64,000 nt of DNA from contig NW_004955447.1 in the NCBI RefSeq assembly GCF_000276665.1, forward strand, positions 11,310,252-11,374,251, in the 5' to 3' direction. This document shows positions 33,936 to 47,089 of the stretch, piece by piece. Under the pieces are notes generated by a model. That model did no database searches and was not told the origin of the DNA. It saw only the letters and a program-made list of their open reading frames with translations. The position numbers were made by a program, and so were the translations under genes. This stretch comes from Chinchilla lanigera (taxonomy: Eukaryota > Chordata > Mammalia > Rodentia > Chinchillidae). Each line of letters opens with the position of its first letter. Position 1 is the first letter of the stretch.

Positions 33936-36099
33936 TTAAAGTTTTGCTGCTATGATTAAGACAGTCAATAATAAACTCAAGTAATACTTTCTAAGGATGC
34001 TCATTTATTGAAATATTTGTACAAATGAGAAACATATGGAAAATATAGGGTTTCCATGTAATTCCATGTTTTACTCTGAAAGGAATTCTTATCTTTTACT
34101 TTCTTAATGGTATGTGGTCCAGCATGTACTGCTGAGTAGGGAGGAAATCTTTTATAGCTATATTAACATCAGATGGCCAGGAAGGGCTATTCTGCTCACT
34201 CTGGAGTCATAATTTATTTCTCTGGCTTTTTATTAGGTTGAAGGAGTCAATACTAGCATTCCCTGTGCACTAATATGGTCAGGCTTATTGTTGAGAAACT
34301 GCTATGAAGTTCTCAGTGAATAATATTCTATAAACATAATGTGATGATGTTTTAATAGCAAAGGGTTTGTAATAATTATGCTTTCCAATGTGCTGAGTAG
34401 AAAAGCTCTTTAATATCGGTGCTCCTGAGGTCTTAACTCTGCAAAATGACTCTTGCTAAATATTTAGCAGTGAGTCTCTACCAGGAAGTTAACGTGACGC
34501 CTTCTGTCAGTGTACATGTATTTTCCAAATGTTGAATATCTTGTCTTTTTTCTAGCTAGTGTGGTGGTGACACCACTTAATCGCATCTTTGTCAAGAATT
34601 AGTGTGAGAGAAGCTACAATAAGCATAGCAGTTGTAGTAATTTCCTGCATGGACAGAATCTATCCAAAATTAAAATTTAGGTAAATTCATTTTTTGATAA
34701 ATACATCTGTTTCCTTAAGGAAGAATAAAGCTATTGGATCTAACCACTTTAAAATATTGTATTGTATTATTTACAGTTCTTAAATCTTTTCATCTGCTTC
34801 AAGAAAGTCCTTATATTTCTCTTTCTCCTTTATTTACTACTCAGCACAGTACTGCAGTTTTTTGTATTATGAGTACATCTTTGCAGACCATAACGTTTCC
34901 ATTCCTTGAGTGGAGCTTGTGTCTACACCTGACACACCTCAGTTCCTTTTCTGATCTCTAATTTGAATTCCTGCCCCCTCCAGCTGTTGATCCCCTCTGC
35001 TTTGAGAAAGAGCTATCTCTCTACAGTACCTAATTTTATCACCTCAAAATGATATTGAAACCACTTTTGATTATGGCTGTAGTGTGTTGTTTGACATACA
35101 TTTGAAAATTAGTAGAAAAAGCAAAATAATATAGGTTTGAATAGAGCCACATAGATTGTTAAAGCTTTTTATAAAGTGAAAACAAAAACTTTAAAGTCAG
35201 GCTGGGAAAATGTCCATGAATCTAGAAAATTAAATAATGTCTCTCAGAAAGTATATTTTCATTTTTCTTTAAGCTTTGTTTACATGGTATGGAAAGGTAT
35301 AAGCTGACTTAGAGATTGATGAGTAATAAATTAGTCACAACAGGCTAGTTTTGGAATATAAGAACAAAATTATTTAATTCCTTGGTTATGTAAGGACCTG
35401 CCACTTCTTTTTAACTCTGAATTAAACAGAGTTTTCCTATTCTAACTCTTATCGATGGACACTGAAAACTTGATCTGTCCAATTTAAAGCAAAATGATAC
35501 AACTCTAAATAAATCATTTTCACTGAGTAAAAGGAAAAATTGGAAAATAGGGGGAGTGCAATGAAAATCATTTATAATTTGGGCAAATGAGATAAATTCC
35601 ATACATTTTTGAGAACTGCAATAGCATGATTTTACTCATGCTATATTTAAGCTTAGAGAACAATATTATAAACTGTTAATATAAAGTCTTAAAACATGGA
35701 TACTAAGGGAACACAAATAACTGCTCATAAAATTTGATGTTTAACAGTAACTTTATGAAAAACTCTAGCTTGTGAAATTTTTCTTCTATATATATCTACG
35801 TATGCGTGCTCTGAGTTATCATGTTATTTTAATATACATAGCATGAATGTGAACATGTAGGTACAAATAAATGCAAGAATTTATATTCTTCTGGATACTT
35901 TACCATTGAGTATTCAGTTAATTACTCATAAAAATCAGGTGAGGTTAATAGAACTATTTTTAAAGTTGAAAAAGCTAATATTCATGGAACTTGTGAGATT
36001 GCCATTTATGTGTTTTTTTATCTAGTTAGGAAATACAAGTTTAGACTTAGAGATTCCTACCAAAACAGCAATAAAGCATTATGCATGTTTCTTCTCAAC
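33936..36099. other. Unrecognised AT-rich DNA
   Basis: No supported gene or repeat. Small ORFs up to 75 codons are judged chance. Confidence 0.5.
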
Positions 36100-36660
36100 T
36101 CCAGGCCCCTCCTTCTGCTGTGCAGACAATTACTATCATTGTTGTGTTGTTCATGAATGTATGGTTTTCTTTATTGCTGACATATATGATTAAAACAAAT
36201 TATAACTTTGCAATATTTATATTTTTATGAATATTACAAAGTGCATATTTCATTTCAGCTTGCAGCTTTTACTCAATAGTATGTGTTAGTATGTTACCTC
36301 ATTTCCTCATTATGATATCTCTTGTAAAGCATTAAAGTGGTGGGTTGGTGGCAATGTACGTATCCTTTTTCCTGCTGAAGTACCTCAGTCTTTCCTGTTT
36401 AGTTGTTGAAAACAGGGCTTCTGTGAATAGACATTTTTACAACCTTCATTTTGGTGTGTGTGTTCCTCTAAAAATGAGCCGGTTTGGTGGCAGTCATGTG
36501 CATCTTACTTCTACTAAACATTACAAAATTCTACTAAATAGCAGCTCACTAACTCTATACTCCCACAGACGACGTATAAGGAGTTTCTAATCCTTCCACT
36601 GTATGCCTATCTGCTCTCAGATATTTGTCAAGATTAAATCAGGTGAATATTTGAAGAAGG
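36100..36660 (-). mobile_element. Old LINE-1 (L1M-like) ORF2 3' end
   Basis: The plus strand reads as a decayed reverse complement of the L1 ORF2 C-terminus: 'GTTGTTGAAAACAGGGCTTC' with 'TGTGAATAGACATTTTTACA', 'GTGTGTGTTCCTCTAAAAAT' and 'CTATACTCCCACAGACGACG' (consensus TTCCCACCAGCAA). Far more diverged than the L1 copies at 4.3, 18 and 54 kb. Confidence 0.6.
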
Positions 36661-38868
36661 TCCGTACATCTTTCACTGTGCTGTACAAATATAGTCAAAA
36701 TTTCTTTAAAAGTTAGCAAAACATTTTATAGTCAAACAATCGCTCTTGGCTTATATTAAGCATGTCTTTAAACAAAATAAAACAAAAATGTTTAACACGA
36801 CCAATTTATTGACTTGGAGAATTTTGAAATAGCTATGTGGGATTGAATTAGATTTCTTGTACATGCATCTATGACCTTCTTACAAATCAATGATTTCATT
36901 TAATGAAAGGAATGCTTTTGCAGTAAACTAAAATCAGAATGCATAACTATTTGAGTACTGTCTTCACCTTCTTGAGGAAAATTTCTCTTGAAGATATTAA
37001 TGTGCAGAGCTTCCTAAGGCTACTTACTGCTTATCTTTCAACAGCAGACATGAGAACTCTACCTCACAGTGATATGTGCTGAGCAACATGAAATAAATAA
37101 AATAAATGACTGAATGAATAAAACTGATAGTAGTAAGCTAATGTGCAAACAGATTGGTTGTAAGGATGAATTATACTGCAAAATTAAAGTCAGTCTCTAA
37201 CCCTAACGTTTAGAGACTTTTGGAGCTGTCACATACATCCAACAATGAAAACAGGAAAAACAAACTAAAAATCAGATGCTTTTAAATTCATGAGAGTACT
37301 GAGGTAGCAGGACAGACATCCGTGAAAGACAAGTGAACCAAGAGTGACAGTGGGAATCATCATGCCTGTAACATAAGCCACAGGAGTGAAAATCTGATGG
37401 AACAGCTACACAATAACTTTACTGAGCGGCCCTAGACTGAGCATGTGATGACCTAAGAATGAAACCACTGCAGCCAGTTTTAAAGATAACCTTTCAATTT
37501 CTTGAGCGTTCTATCTGGGAACTCCCTACAGTCCTCAGTGATCCCCCTCCACATCCAGCTATAACTCTGCTCAGAACAGAGGAACAGTAATGGTTGCAAA
37601 ACGTGCCTAGTCCTTTTCCTAACAAGGAGCTATTCTTCAGGAGGAAAGACATTACCAAGGTTTTACCCCACTTTGGCGGAAGACATTCCTTCCTTTGCTG
37701 CCCTCTCTGACCCTTCTGTTTCATGAAAGAGAAAAAAAAACTGAAGTATTGAAGTAACACATGTGAGGTTCTCAACCAAGAGTAATTGACTCACCAAAAA
37801 TCTAAGATTTAACCATAAATTGATAGTCTCCCTTTCCTGTGGAACAGGTGGTAACCACACCAACTGTGGTCTAGTATAACACAGTGGATTGTAGACCAAA
37901 ACTTGAAAAAATATAGATATTTTCTGGGGAGGAGTACTTACTGAAGGCCTAAGTAAAAAGTAGAAAGACTGCAAATGTCAGAAAAGGAATTTGAGGTCTC
38001 TGGTAGTATTATACATAGCAAATATATATCACAGCTCAATTACTAACCATGCTGACATAAATCCTGAATCAAGTTTATATAACTCAATTTTTATTTTGTG
38101 ACAGAACATAGCAGCTTTTAATAAAGATGCAAAAAGTATACTAAAGGGGATAAATAACTTTGACAGACTTAATTTTAGTACATGTTAGTGGTGGGCACAA
38201 TGTAATCTTTATTGGGATCCTCTAAAACAAAAACTAAAACTTCTATGCCGTGATGAATGTGAGGACATTTTTCTGTAACAGTAGCTAGAAGGTTAAGTTC
38301 TCTGCAATTTACTGATCAGTTACAATTTTTGAGGTTAATTAAAGGATGTTAATCAAAAGAAAAGTAGTTTCTTTTTAGCACACTATAAATTCATCTTTTC
38401 TTTTATACTTACATGTTCCAGAGAGTTAGTGCAGAGAAAATATTGTGGAGGGATAACACAGCAGATTGTCAGAACTGGAAGCCCAATACTCCACTTGCCT
38501 TCCCTAGGTATTCAAACTCAACAGTAATATCCAGAGATAATCCCTCTATGAGAGCTCCAGAAACTGGTTGAACAGCTCTCCTCATTAGGGTAGCAGAAAA
38601 CCAGGCGCATCAAGACTGGTAGAAAAATTGAGACACTTTCTCCCTGTAAGCCCTACCACTGGTACAGCCTCATACAATCAGGAAGACATTTCCAGTTCTC
38701 GGATCCTTTATAGGATGACAAACAGTCGGCCCTACTGCTCAGCTTTGCAGATGTGGAATGGGCCGCCCCGTTTGCTAGTGTCTGCCCCTCTTTTCCAGGG
38801 TTCCCATGAGGCTCAGCACGCTGTTGCGGAAGGACAATGTCCGAATAACTGCTGAATGTGCGTCCGTG
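36661..38868. other. Unrecognised DNA
   Basis: No supported gene. A short perfect hairpin (AGTCTCTAA ... TTAGAGACT) lies at 37192-37218. Positions 38500-38868 are richer in G+C and CpG than their surroundings (GTCGGCCCTAC, GGGCCGCCCCG, TGTCCGAATAAC, GCGTCCGTGG), with ORFs on both strands (75 and 94 codons). I cannot assign them to a gene or repeat. Confidence 0.45.
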
Positions 38869-38928
38869 GAAGGGAAGGGAAGAGAAGGGAAGGGAAGGGA
38901 AGGGAAGGGAAGGGAAGGGAAGGAGAGG
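38869..38928 (+). repeat. (GGGAA)n pentanucleotide repeat
   Basis: About eleven AGGGA/AAGGG pentamers with one AGAGA interruption, a pure purine strand. Confidence 0.97.
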
Positions 38929-39349
38929 GCTTCTCATTCTTTCACCTTGATATCATCCCTACAAAATATTTTTTTCTGAATCACACACCTGGAGGACACT
39001 GAGAGAAAAATCCTTAGAGTGGCTTGAGTGTCACAAAGCACTGTTTGTCATTGTGCTTGGCACCGTGCTTGTTGCTTGTCACCGTGAGAAACCAGGATCC
39101 CCAGTTTTTCCCTGAGGACGAGACCTGAACAACACGTGCACCGCTTTAACTCCTGAGGCGGCTGCCTGCGGTACTGGCACAGTGCTACCCGAGAGCTCTG
39201 CTGAGACTCGGTGTACTCGAGATTTCTGAAAGCCACTGAGGACAAAAACGGTGGTTTTGATCATCATGAAGGGTAAAGACTTTCCTGGACTCTCTGCCTT
39301 AGTGATAGACAAAGAACTTCTTTTTACAAATGTATGTATCTATCTAGGT
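38929..39349. other. No recognised feature
   Basis: Includes an unidentified CpG-bearing patch at 39060-39230 with overlapping minus-strand ORFs (65 and 77 codons). No homology recognised. Confidence 0.45.
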
Positions 39350-39477
39350 TTCTTGAGACAGGGTCTTGGCAAATAGTTCACACTGACCAATAACTCAGCG
39401 TGCAGCCTGGGCTGGCCTCAAACTTATGACAGTCCTTCTGCTCAGACTCCCAAGTGCTAGGCTTGTAGGCATGTATT
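39350..39477 (-). mobile_element. B1 SINE, diverged
   Basis: 'CTTGAGACAGGGTCTTGGCA', 'GCAGCCTGGGCTGGCCTCAA', 'CTCCCAAGTGCTAGGCTTGT' are the reverse complement of B1. Confidence 0.9.
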
Positions 39478-39733
39478 ATATTATATCTAATATTATACTA
39501 TATAATATAGAGAAATATATATAATCAAATGACACACACAAGCCTCCAAAACTCTATTTTTTCTAAAATTAAATATTTCTCGAATTCCCTTCAAAAGTAG
39601 CTTCATTGTAAAGCATTAATGCACATGGGAGTTTATGTGCATAGAATTAATATGATTTTTTATACTGGAAGATTTTACAATTTGTCTCACAGATTTAGAA
39701 GCTTTATTTTTTTGAGAACATACTCAAAGCCTG

Positions 39734-39885
39734 TTTTTTGGTCTTTTTGAGACAGGGTCTCGCTATGCAGTTCAGGCTGGCCTTGAGCTCACTTTGTAGC
39801 ACAGGCTGGTCTCGAACTTGCAGCGATCCTCCTGCCTCAGCTGCCTGAGTGCTGGGATTACAGGCATATGCCACCATGCCCAGCT
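39734..39885 (-). mobile_element. B1 SINE with internal duplication
   Basis: TTTTTGAGACAGGGTCTCGC, then two copies of the core in tandem (CTATGCAGTTCAGGCTGGCC and TTTGTAGCACAGGCTGGTCT), then 'GAGTGCTGGGATTACAGGCA' and 'GCCACCATGCCCAGC'. One of the best-preserved B1 copies here. Confidence 0.96.
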
Positions 39886-42800
39886 AAGATTTTTTTTTTA
39901 TTAATCCTGCTGATATATTCTAGGCTCATTAATTATGAATGCTAATGTTTTGCTTCATCTTTGTTAAATTATGTGTATTACTTTGTGAATCCCTTAATTT
40001 TCTCAATTTTTTCTGTCTTCCTATTTAAAAATAAAAAAGATATTAACATTTCTTGTTTCATGCATTTTATCTTTTAAAGATAATTTGGAATATTTTACCA
40101 ATTTCCAATTTTAAAATACAGTTTGAGAATCTTTACTGCTGATCTTGCTGCTTACAACTGAATCATGTGCTGTTTATTTCACTCCTAAGCCCACCTATTA
40201 ATCAATTATTATTTTATGGAATATTTCATGTCCCTTAGAAGATATTAATCAAAGATATGAATCCAAAAATCTAAATTATCAAAATTGTCTTAAGACTAAT
40301 GTATACTTGACCAAACAGTGAATGAAGTAACTGAAGATATGGTCAGATATTTGCTAATAAAAACTTCTCAAGAATATATGGACTTATATGATACAAGCTA
40401 TATTTATATTTAAAAATAAAATTATAATCCTATGATATTAAAATTAACTCTCACCCTCTGGAGAAAAGAGTTCATTATCTTATGAAGCAAGCACCATATC
40501 TGTTGCTTGAAATATATAAAACATAAGAAAACATAGATTGTCATTCATGTGTAAAATTTCCAAATTTTTAGTTGAACTGTACCAATCAAATAAACATATA
40601 AATTTAAAAAATAATGTAACATAGCTGTTTTCTCTGTCCTTATCACACAAATACAGGAATCTTCAACTTTAAGATACATATAAATTGCCATGATCTTTTC
40701 ATTAATAGTATAAAAGAGAAAAATATGTATTTACCCAAATGGATGACTCCTTTCAACAATATTTTTAAATTTCTGGATAAACAATATCAAGTCTTATTGA
40801 TATAATTACAAAAAAGGAGAAACTATCAGAATGGATCAGCAAATGCTAAATTGAGGAATCTTACTAAAACTAGGTATAGCTACAGAACTTCCTTGTTCAA
40901 ATGCTTTTGGAATGATTTAATATGTGAGTCTCAGTTGCCTTTTGGTATGTTTTTGTGAATTCAAAGAAGTAATACATATAAAATGCTTGTAACACAGGCC
41001 AATTTTAGCTGCTATTACCTTTATTGTTATCACTTCTAAACATGGTCTGTCAGAGATATCTGGCACCAAAGGTCACTCAACATGGAACTGAATAGTATAG
41101 GTAGTGAAATAAAGTGAGGAAGAAATACATGCATACATTAGAAAAGGGAAAGCCTACTACAACTAAAAGATATTTGTAAACTAATTAATATTATGGTGAA
41201 TGTATAATTCTTTTCTTGTGATTTGATCAGGTGAAAAATGTAATAAAGAAAATTTCTGTCATGAGTAAATTATTTCTGTACACAAACATTCAACACATGT
41301 GGAAGAACTTTATGATTCCAACAGAAAAACTTACTGATAAGTTAAATAGAGCATAACTGAAAACATACTGATGTAGAATACGTGATAATTTTAAAAAATC
41401 AGTGCTGCAAAATGAATATGCACGTTTAATGTAAATCTAATGAAATTCCCAAATGGAAGGAGCGTGCTGAATGTGATTATTTATGAATATCACCTCTAGA
41501 ATAAACACGTGTGACAGTGAAGAAAATTTTTAAAAATGGGTAGAACAATGAAGAAACATCCATTTACCTGTGAAGAGATAATTTATGTCTCAGATCTATA
41601 GTGATCAGAAAGATTATCTTGCTTCAAGGCAGGGAATACTGTGCAGATTTGTGAATCCTGGAAACACCTCATGCATATATTAGATAAACACTGAATAAGT
41701 GCCTCAAATTTTTAACACAGTATTGGTGTGTTTTAACCTTTAAATTAGGCAACCAAACATCCTTGGAAATATTTACCAAAACCCTGAAAGGTAAGGATTC
41801 CCAAGTCCCAGGCTTCAGATCCACTGCCTTGTGTTTTACATTCATGGGATCAGCCCTAAACATCTTGTGTTAGAATTGCCTAGGCTGGAATTGATAATCT
41901 GATTTTTAGTGATATCAGTGAGCAATTTTGAACTCATATTTATTCACAAAAGTCACAGCTCCTCAGAATTACCTCATACTTGATAGAAAATAAAATTTTA
42001 AGTTTCTTCTTCAAAGATTCTAACTCAGCCAATCTAAGGAAAAATAGCACTCAATATTTTAAAATAAGCATTCCAATTAAAGGGACTAAACTATAGAAGA
42101 AACATAGCTTTATGCTATTTTAAGTTTTGCCTTTAGATTAAGTATGATTACTAAGTGCAGCTAGAATTATCTCACAGAAAGGTTGCACATGAAGTTAGGA
42201 GAGAATTGTAATACGGTGAATCTAAGGGTAATTTGAACAAATGTTTTTATACAGACTGGCCCCAATAAGTACTGTGTGCATAGAATTTCTACACTTAGTC
42301 ACTAATAGAGTGACCAGAAAGAGGAAGTGGTCAAAGTCTTAGTCACAAAAGTAAGCAGGACTGTGGCACATGAAGATATGTTTGTGCTACATGTATGCAT
42401 TTTATCGGGTATTACAGATGAATGGACTCAGGAAACAAAAGCCTGTTTTTCAAAGAATGGAAATAACAAAATACTAGAAAGGAAGTGAGAGTGATGAAGA
42501 AATATACTTAAAATGAAATTTTGGAGACTGTATACCTTTCAAGAAGTAGGAAGTGAACATTACAAATTTTAAAATGAATGAAAATGCAAAGTACTTGAAA
42601 ATTAATTAAATACACATTGTCTCACTCCCTCAGAGAAAAGTTCAATGCAGCACCCCTTTAACCTAATATTTTCTCACACATATTCACAAAGAATATGCCT
42701 ATTGTACCAATTCCCCATTTGTAACATGAACCTCCGTAACCTTTAACTCAACTACTCGTTGATTCTACAATGTTTTTTTTTTCCCCATTAACTATATTTG

Positions 42801-44184
42801 CAATCCAAATATACTAGGGAAACACTTGAATAACATATATTTAACCCCAGACAGGTATCAATTTACAAATTATATATTCCAGCATCAATCAACTGTAGCC
42901 TTTGAAGTATCTTTTTATGAACACCAACCTTATCTTGCACTACTTTTCATCCATGCGCAAAAAGATCTTTAGTACCTAGGAAGTGGTTGTATGAAATGTG
43001 TGTGCTCCAAAGAGCCCTCTGGAAGTCTCATTCTCTATACTGGACTATATTTTAAGTGAACAGAACACTTAAATATATTCAACAGAGAATAAAGCTGTGC
43101 GTGAGAGTTTTATAATTACCCCTTCTCCTGATTTTTATGTTTTATCTTTCATACTTGGAACTTTCTTATGTCACCAATTCACAAAATTACAAAATTAGAT
43201 CTCTGACTCCAGCTGCTTATGTGACTTCACAAAGACTCACAAATATGGCAAATCACACCCCCAGAAACACTTCTATTTTGTATAATGTAATGCAAATACA
43301 CACTAAAAAAAAGACTTATTTTCATTAATTAAATTAGTTTTAACAAAGTTGGAAATTACCTTTCATTTCACAATGCAATTCTTTTCACTGTACACTTTTA
43401 CTAAAGTCCCCTTCAATACCCCATGATTACCACATTTGAAATATAGCAAGACTATGAAGAAATTAAGGCTTCCAAGTCAACATTTTTCTACTAAATTGTT
43501 CTTTTTACCCTTCTCTTAGTACATTATCAATAGAAAACCACTTTAAATTTCTTCTATATTTCTCAGTGGCATACTCAAAGTAGTTTAGATAATTGGTTTA
43601 ATATTGGCTTATTCCATGCTGGGCTATCCCCTTGAATACTGCGTCACCAGAACCTGATTATTTCTGTGTCAGACCCACCCCTAGCATTTGTATTCTACCC
43701 TTTCAAGGAGGTCAGTGAGAAACAGTCCTGTATGACCTTAGTGTTGAAATTAAATCTGCAGGAGGATTTCAGCACATGCTCTGGGCAACACTAGTGCCAT
43801 TGGAGATGAATGATCCTTCTGAAACTACTTCTCTATTTTATAGTTATTGGTATTATTGCTCTCTGAAAAGTGAAACTTGAGCTAAGTTTCTCAGAATATA
43901 GATTCAGCTTATACTAAATGTAACCATTTGTTTTACCTATCTAATTCCAAAGCTACCCACTAAATTAAGTTTCTTTTAATATCAAATATGTCCAGTAACA
44001 AGATCAATTCATTATATCTCAGGCAATTTTATGTTGGGCACTAATCATTCCTTAGGACAAAAGTGATATAGTCACAGTAAGTAACAGTTCTCAATTATCT
44101 GAATTTCTGTTTATTTGATGTCTTTATCATACCAGAATGTTTTAAATCTATTGGTGTTACTCAAACACTTAAATAATAGGATCT
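39886..44184. other. Unrecognised AT-rich DNA
   Basis: About 4.3 kb with no supported gene and no confidently recognised repeat. T-run at 42772-42782. Region 41650-41900 and the less AT-rich patch 43620-43810 look like old interspersed DNA but were not identified. Confidence 0.45.
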
Positions 44185-44274
44185 GGCCTGGGGATACAGC
44201 TCAGTGGCATAAGCACCTGCCTGGCAAGTGCAAGGTTGTGAGTTCGATTCCTGGTACTGCAAAAATAAATAAAA
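44185..44274 (+). mobile_element. ID SINE
   Basis: GGCCTGGGGATACAGCTCAG ... GAGTTCGATTCCTGGTACTG with an A-rich tail. The flanks share AGGATCT (44178-44184) and AGATCT (44275-44280), a possible imperfect target duplication. Confidence 0.92.
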
Positions 44275-44918
44275 AGATCTATCTTTTGTAGAGTACATTT
44301 TTTTCTCATAGGAAATATATATTAATTTTATTTCACTTTCTTGTAAATAAACTATTTTTGTGGTTGATTGTTTTAACTGGAATTTTAAAATTATTTTTCT
44401 TATCAGTAGTTTATCAGGGTAAAGTCACATATAACACAGTTAAATTACTATCTTTTATTTCCTTTGACAAAATCAATGATCCTGATTTTGGGAATGATAG
44501 TTAAAAAAACAATGAAAACCAAAAATGATACAGAATTTGGGAATGAAACTGTAAAAATGCAGTTTTTCATTATTTTATTACATTTAACATAAAAGGAACA
44601 ATGATTATATACAACTAGAAATTTCATGCCTTAGCATGTAAATAGTTGACCTCACTAGTTATTAAACAAAGCCAATTAGAAAAAAAATATTGTTACCTCA
44701 AGCTATGGATATTCTCCTTACAACAGCAGTTTTAATTGAAATTGTCTCATTTTACTTTATTTTTTTAATTTCCAACTATAAGGAAGTACTAAACATAGAG
44801 CTTAAGTTTAGGAGGAGATTAGGAAAGTTAATGATGACATCTATTTTGCATAAAAATGTTCTGTGATCTTGCTATTCTGTATTAATTGGCTGTTATATGA
44901 AAGCATAATAACACAATT

Positions 44919-45079
44919 ATTTTTTTCTTTTTTGTCTTTTGAGACAGGGCTTCACTATGCAGTTCAGGCTGGTCTTGAGGTCGCTTTGTAGCCCAGGCAG
45001 GCCTCGAACTCACAAGAATCCTCCTGCCTCAGCCCCAAGTGCTGGGATTATAGGCGTGTGTTACCATGCCTGGCTAATG
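44919..45079 (-). mobile_element. B1 SINE with target-site duplication
   Basis: T-rich left end, then TTTTGAGACAGGGCTTCACT, the duplicated core (CAGTTCAGGCTGGTCTTGAG and TGTAGCCCAGGCAGGCCTCG) and 'AAGTGCTGGGATTATAGGCG'. AACACAATT flanks both sides (44910-44918 and 45080-45088). Confidence 0.95.
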
Positions 45080-45344
45080 AACACAATTCTGTCTGGTTTC
45101 CTTGTCTAACATTTCTTACACATTTTCTTCCCCATCTTACACTTTGATGTTTTCAGTCTTTTTTTAAAGGTATTCAGTGGAGTTCATCAATTTCAGACTT
45201 GTGTTTTCCTCAGTGAAATATTTTTGAAAACCTTGGATTAATGAAAATTCTGTGTCAGCTATTACAGACATCATAGCATTTCTAAATCATATAATTCAAC
45301 ACAATTTTTAAAGATCAAATAACTTCGCTGTGCCCACTTGCCTT

Positions 45345-45780
45345 AGTTACTTTCCTCATTGCTTGAAGATTGAAGGAAGAGAAGTTTAATTTGGCATGCA
45401 GCTAAAGTGCATAGTAGGCCAGAGTGGCATAGGAGAGAGAGGAGCACATGAAATAGAACTGCTAACAGCATGGTGGCCAGAGAAGAGAGAAGGGAGGAGC
45501 TGGAGAGGGACGTGTGTCTCCCAATCCCACTTTACTTTCCTGGCATCTCCACTGCACATTCCACTTCACTCAGAGCTTCAACACTGCCTTCTCAGGGGCA
45601 CTTCTTGGCCTCTTCAGACAGCCGCCACCTCCTGCCAGCATACTTAGCTGCTGAACTTTTCAGTGAATGAATCCTCTCATGAATTTAGTGCTCCATGATC
45701 CTAGCTTATTCCAAAAGCTCTACCTCTGAGGACACGGGGGTTGGGTTGAGAAGATCATTCTAGATTTAAACCATAACATT
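45345..45780 (-). mobile_element. MaLR-type LTR (3' LTR of the element to its right)
   Basis: 'CTTAGTTACTTTCCTCATTG' at the left, 'GCATGGTGGCCAGAGAAGAG' in the middle, and 'CATTCTAGATTTAAACCATA' at the right fit an inverted MaLR LTR, whose minus-strand start would be near 45780. The 83-, 66- and other codon ORFs here have no coding meaning. Confidence 0.7.
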
Positions 45781-46700
45781 TTTCCCCTGACCCCGCCAAA
45801 GTCTCATTTGCATCTCTTTATGAAAAATGCATTTAGTCAGTCTCTAAGTCACTACAGTTTTAATATTTTCAGCATTGTTGAAAACTGAGTTCATAAGCCT
45901 ACTCTGAGACTCAAGACAAATTCCTGGTTGTAAGCCTCTGCAAAACTTTAAAAAAAAAAAAAAAGTGAAACACAGTATATATACAATGGCACAGGGTAAA
46001 CCTTTCCATTCCAAAGGGGTGGAATAGGAGGACCAAAGAAAAATGGGACAGAAACCCAGCAAGGCAAACATTAAATCCTGTAACTCTTTGTTCAGGACCA
46101 GGGCAAAGTAATGGTAAGGTGTGTGCCAAACAGCTTGGGCAGCCCACCTCTATGTCATTGCCAAGCGCAGCCCTCATCCTCTTTCTTGGGGAGCCTCTGG
46201 TCACTATTCATGTTTTATCTTAGATGATTCACATTCCTGGCTTCTTCAACACCCTTAGGTCTTCACAGTATTTTCAGCCTCACTCTCACAGCTTCACACA
46301 CTGGCTTCTTGGAAGCACACTGCTTGGCCTCTCAGACCTTCTACAAACTGGATGGAGACCTCTCTGACCCCACAGTTCTTGCCTTCTGTGTGCCCATAAG
46401 ACCCTCACCATGTGGATGATGCCTAGGTCTGCAGCAGCTCTATCTCTCCAACTTGAATCATTTCCCATCTATAACAAATACCTGTGTTTTCTTTACCCCA
46501 AGAAGTTCTGGCTAGTCACCAGTTTGAATGTAGGTTCTCCTCTTTTTCCATTGGAAGCGAGGCCAGCACTACCGTTATCGTGAAGGAGAGGGATGAAGGA
46601 AACCATCGGGCCCCCCATGTCTCACTGCAGGGGACGTGCATAGAGCTCTCCAATTATTTTCAATGAAGCTCTTCCGTGAAATTCTCCTTTAGTTCTTCCA
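45781..46700 (-). mobile_element. MaLR (THE1/MLT1-int-like) internal sequence
   Basis: The reverse complement of MaLR internal sequence is recognisable by order: CCGCCAAAGTCTCATTTGC, 'GAGACTCAAGACAAATTCCT', 'ACAATGGCACAGGGTAAACC' with 'TTTCCATTCCAAAGGGGTGG', 'CAGAAACCCAGCAAGGCAAA', 'CAGCTTGGGCAGCCCACCTC', and farther right 'CACAGCTTCACACACTGGCT'. It abuts the LTR on the expected side. No opposite LTR was recognised to the right. MaLR internal regions are non-coding in practice, so the 97- and 60-codon ORFs are incidental. Confidence 0.75.
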
Positions 46701-47089
46701 TATTAAGGTAATATATAAAGTAAAGGCTAGAACACTTAAAAACTTAGCCCTGGAATACCTACAAAATTTTCTACCATCTTTAAATAGAATGTGAGATAAA
46801 CTGATTTTATTTTACAGTTAGGTTTTTAAGTCTTTAGCTAAGATGGGGTCAGAAGGGTCTTGATTTTGATCTTTTTAAAGATAAATTTCTTATGATATTG
46901 GAATTCTGAGCAACTTCCTTGAAGTATTTTTTGCCCATCATTAAAGTTACCAATTTAAAAAGAGAAATTCAGTCATTCTTAGAAATTTTGCCACAGATGA
47001 GTTTTAGAACATTTGATTTCCCTAACAGAGGCCCTCATTCCTGTTTACTGTTAAATCCTACTCATATATCTATCCCAAGGTGAGAAATA

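Noticed and set aside
38720..38760. CAGTCGGCCCTAC as a Tigger/MER2 end
   Set aside because: Only about 12 bases agree with the remembered MER2 terminus. The rest does not follow.
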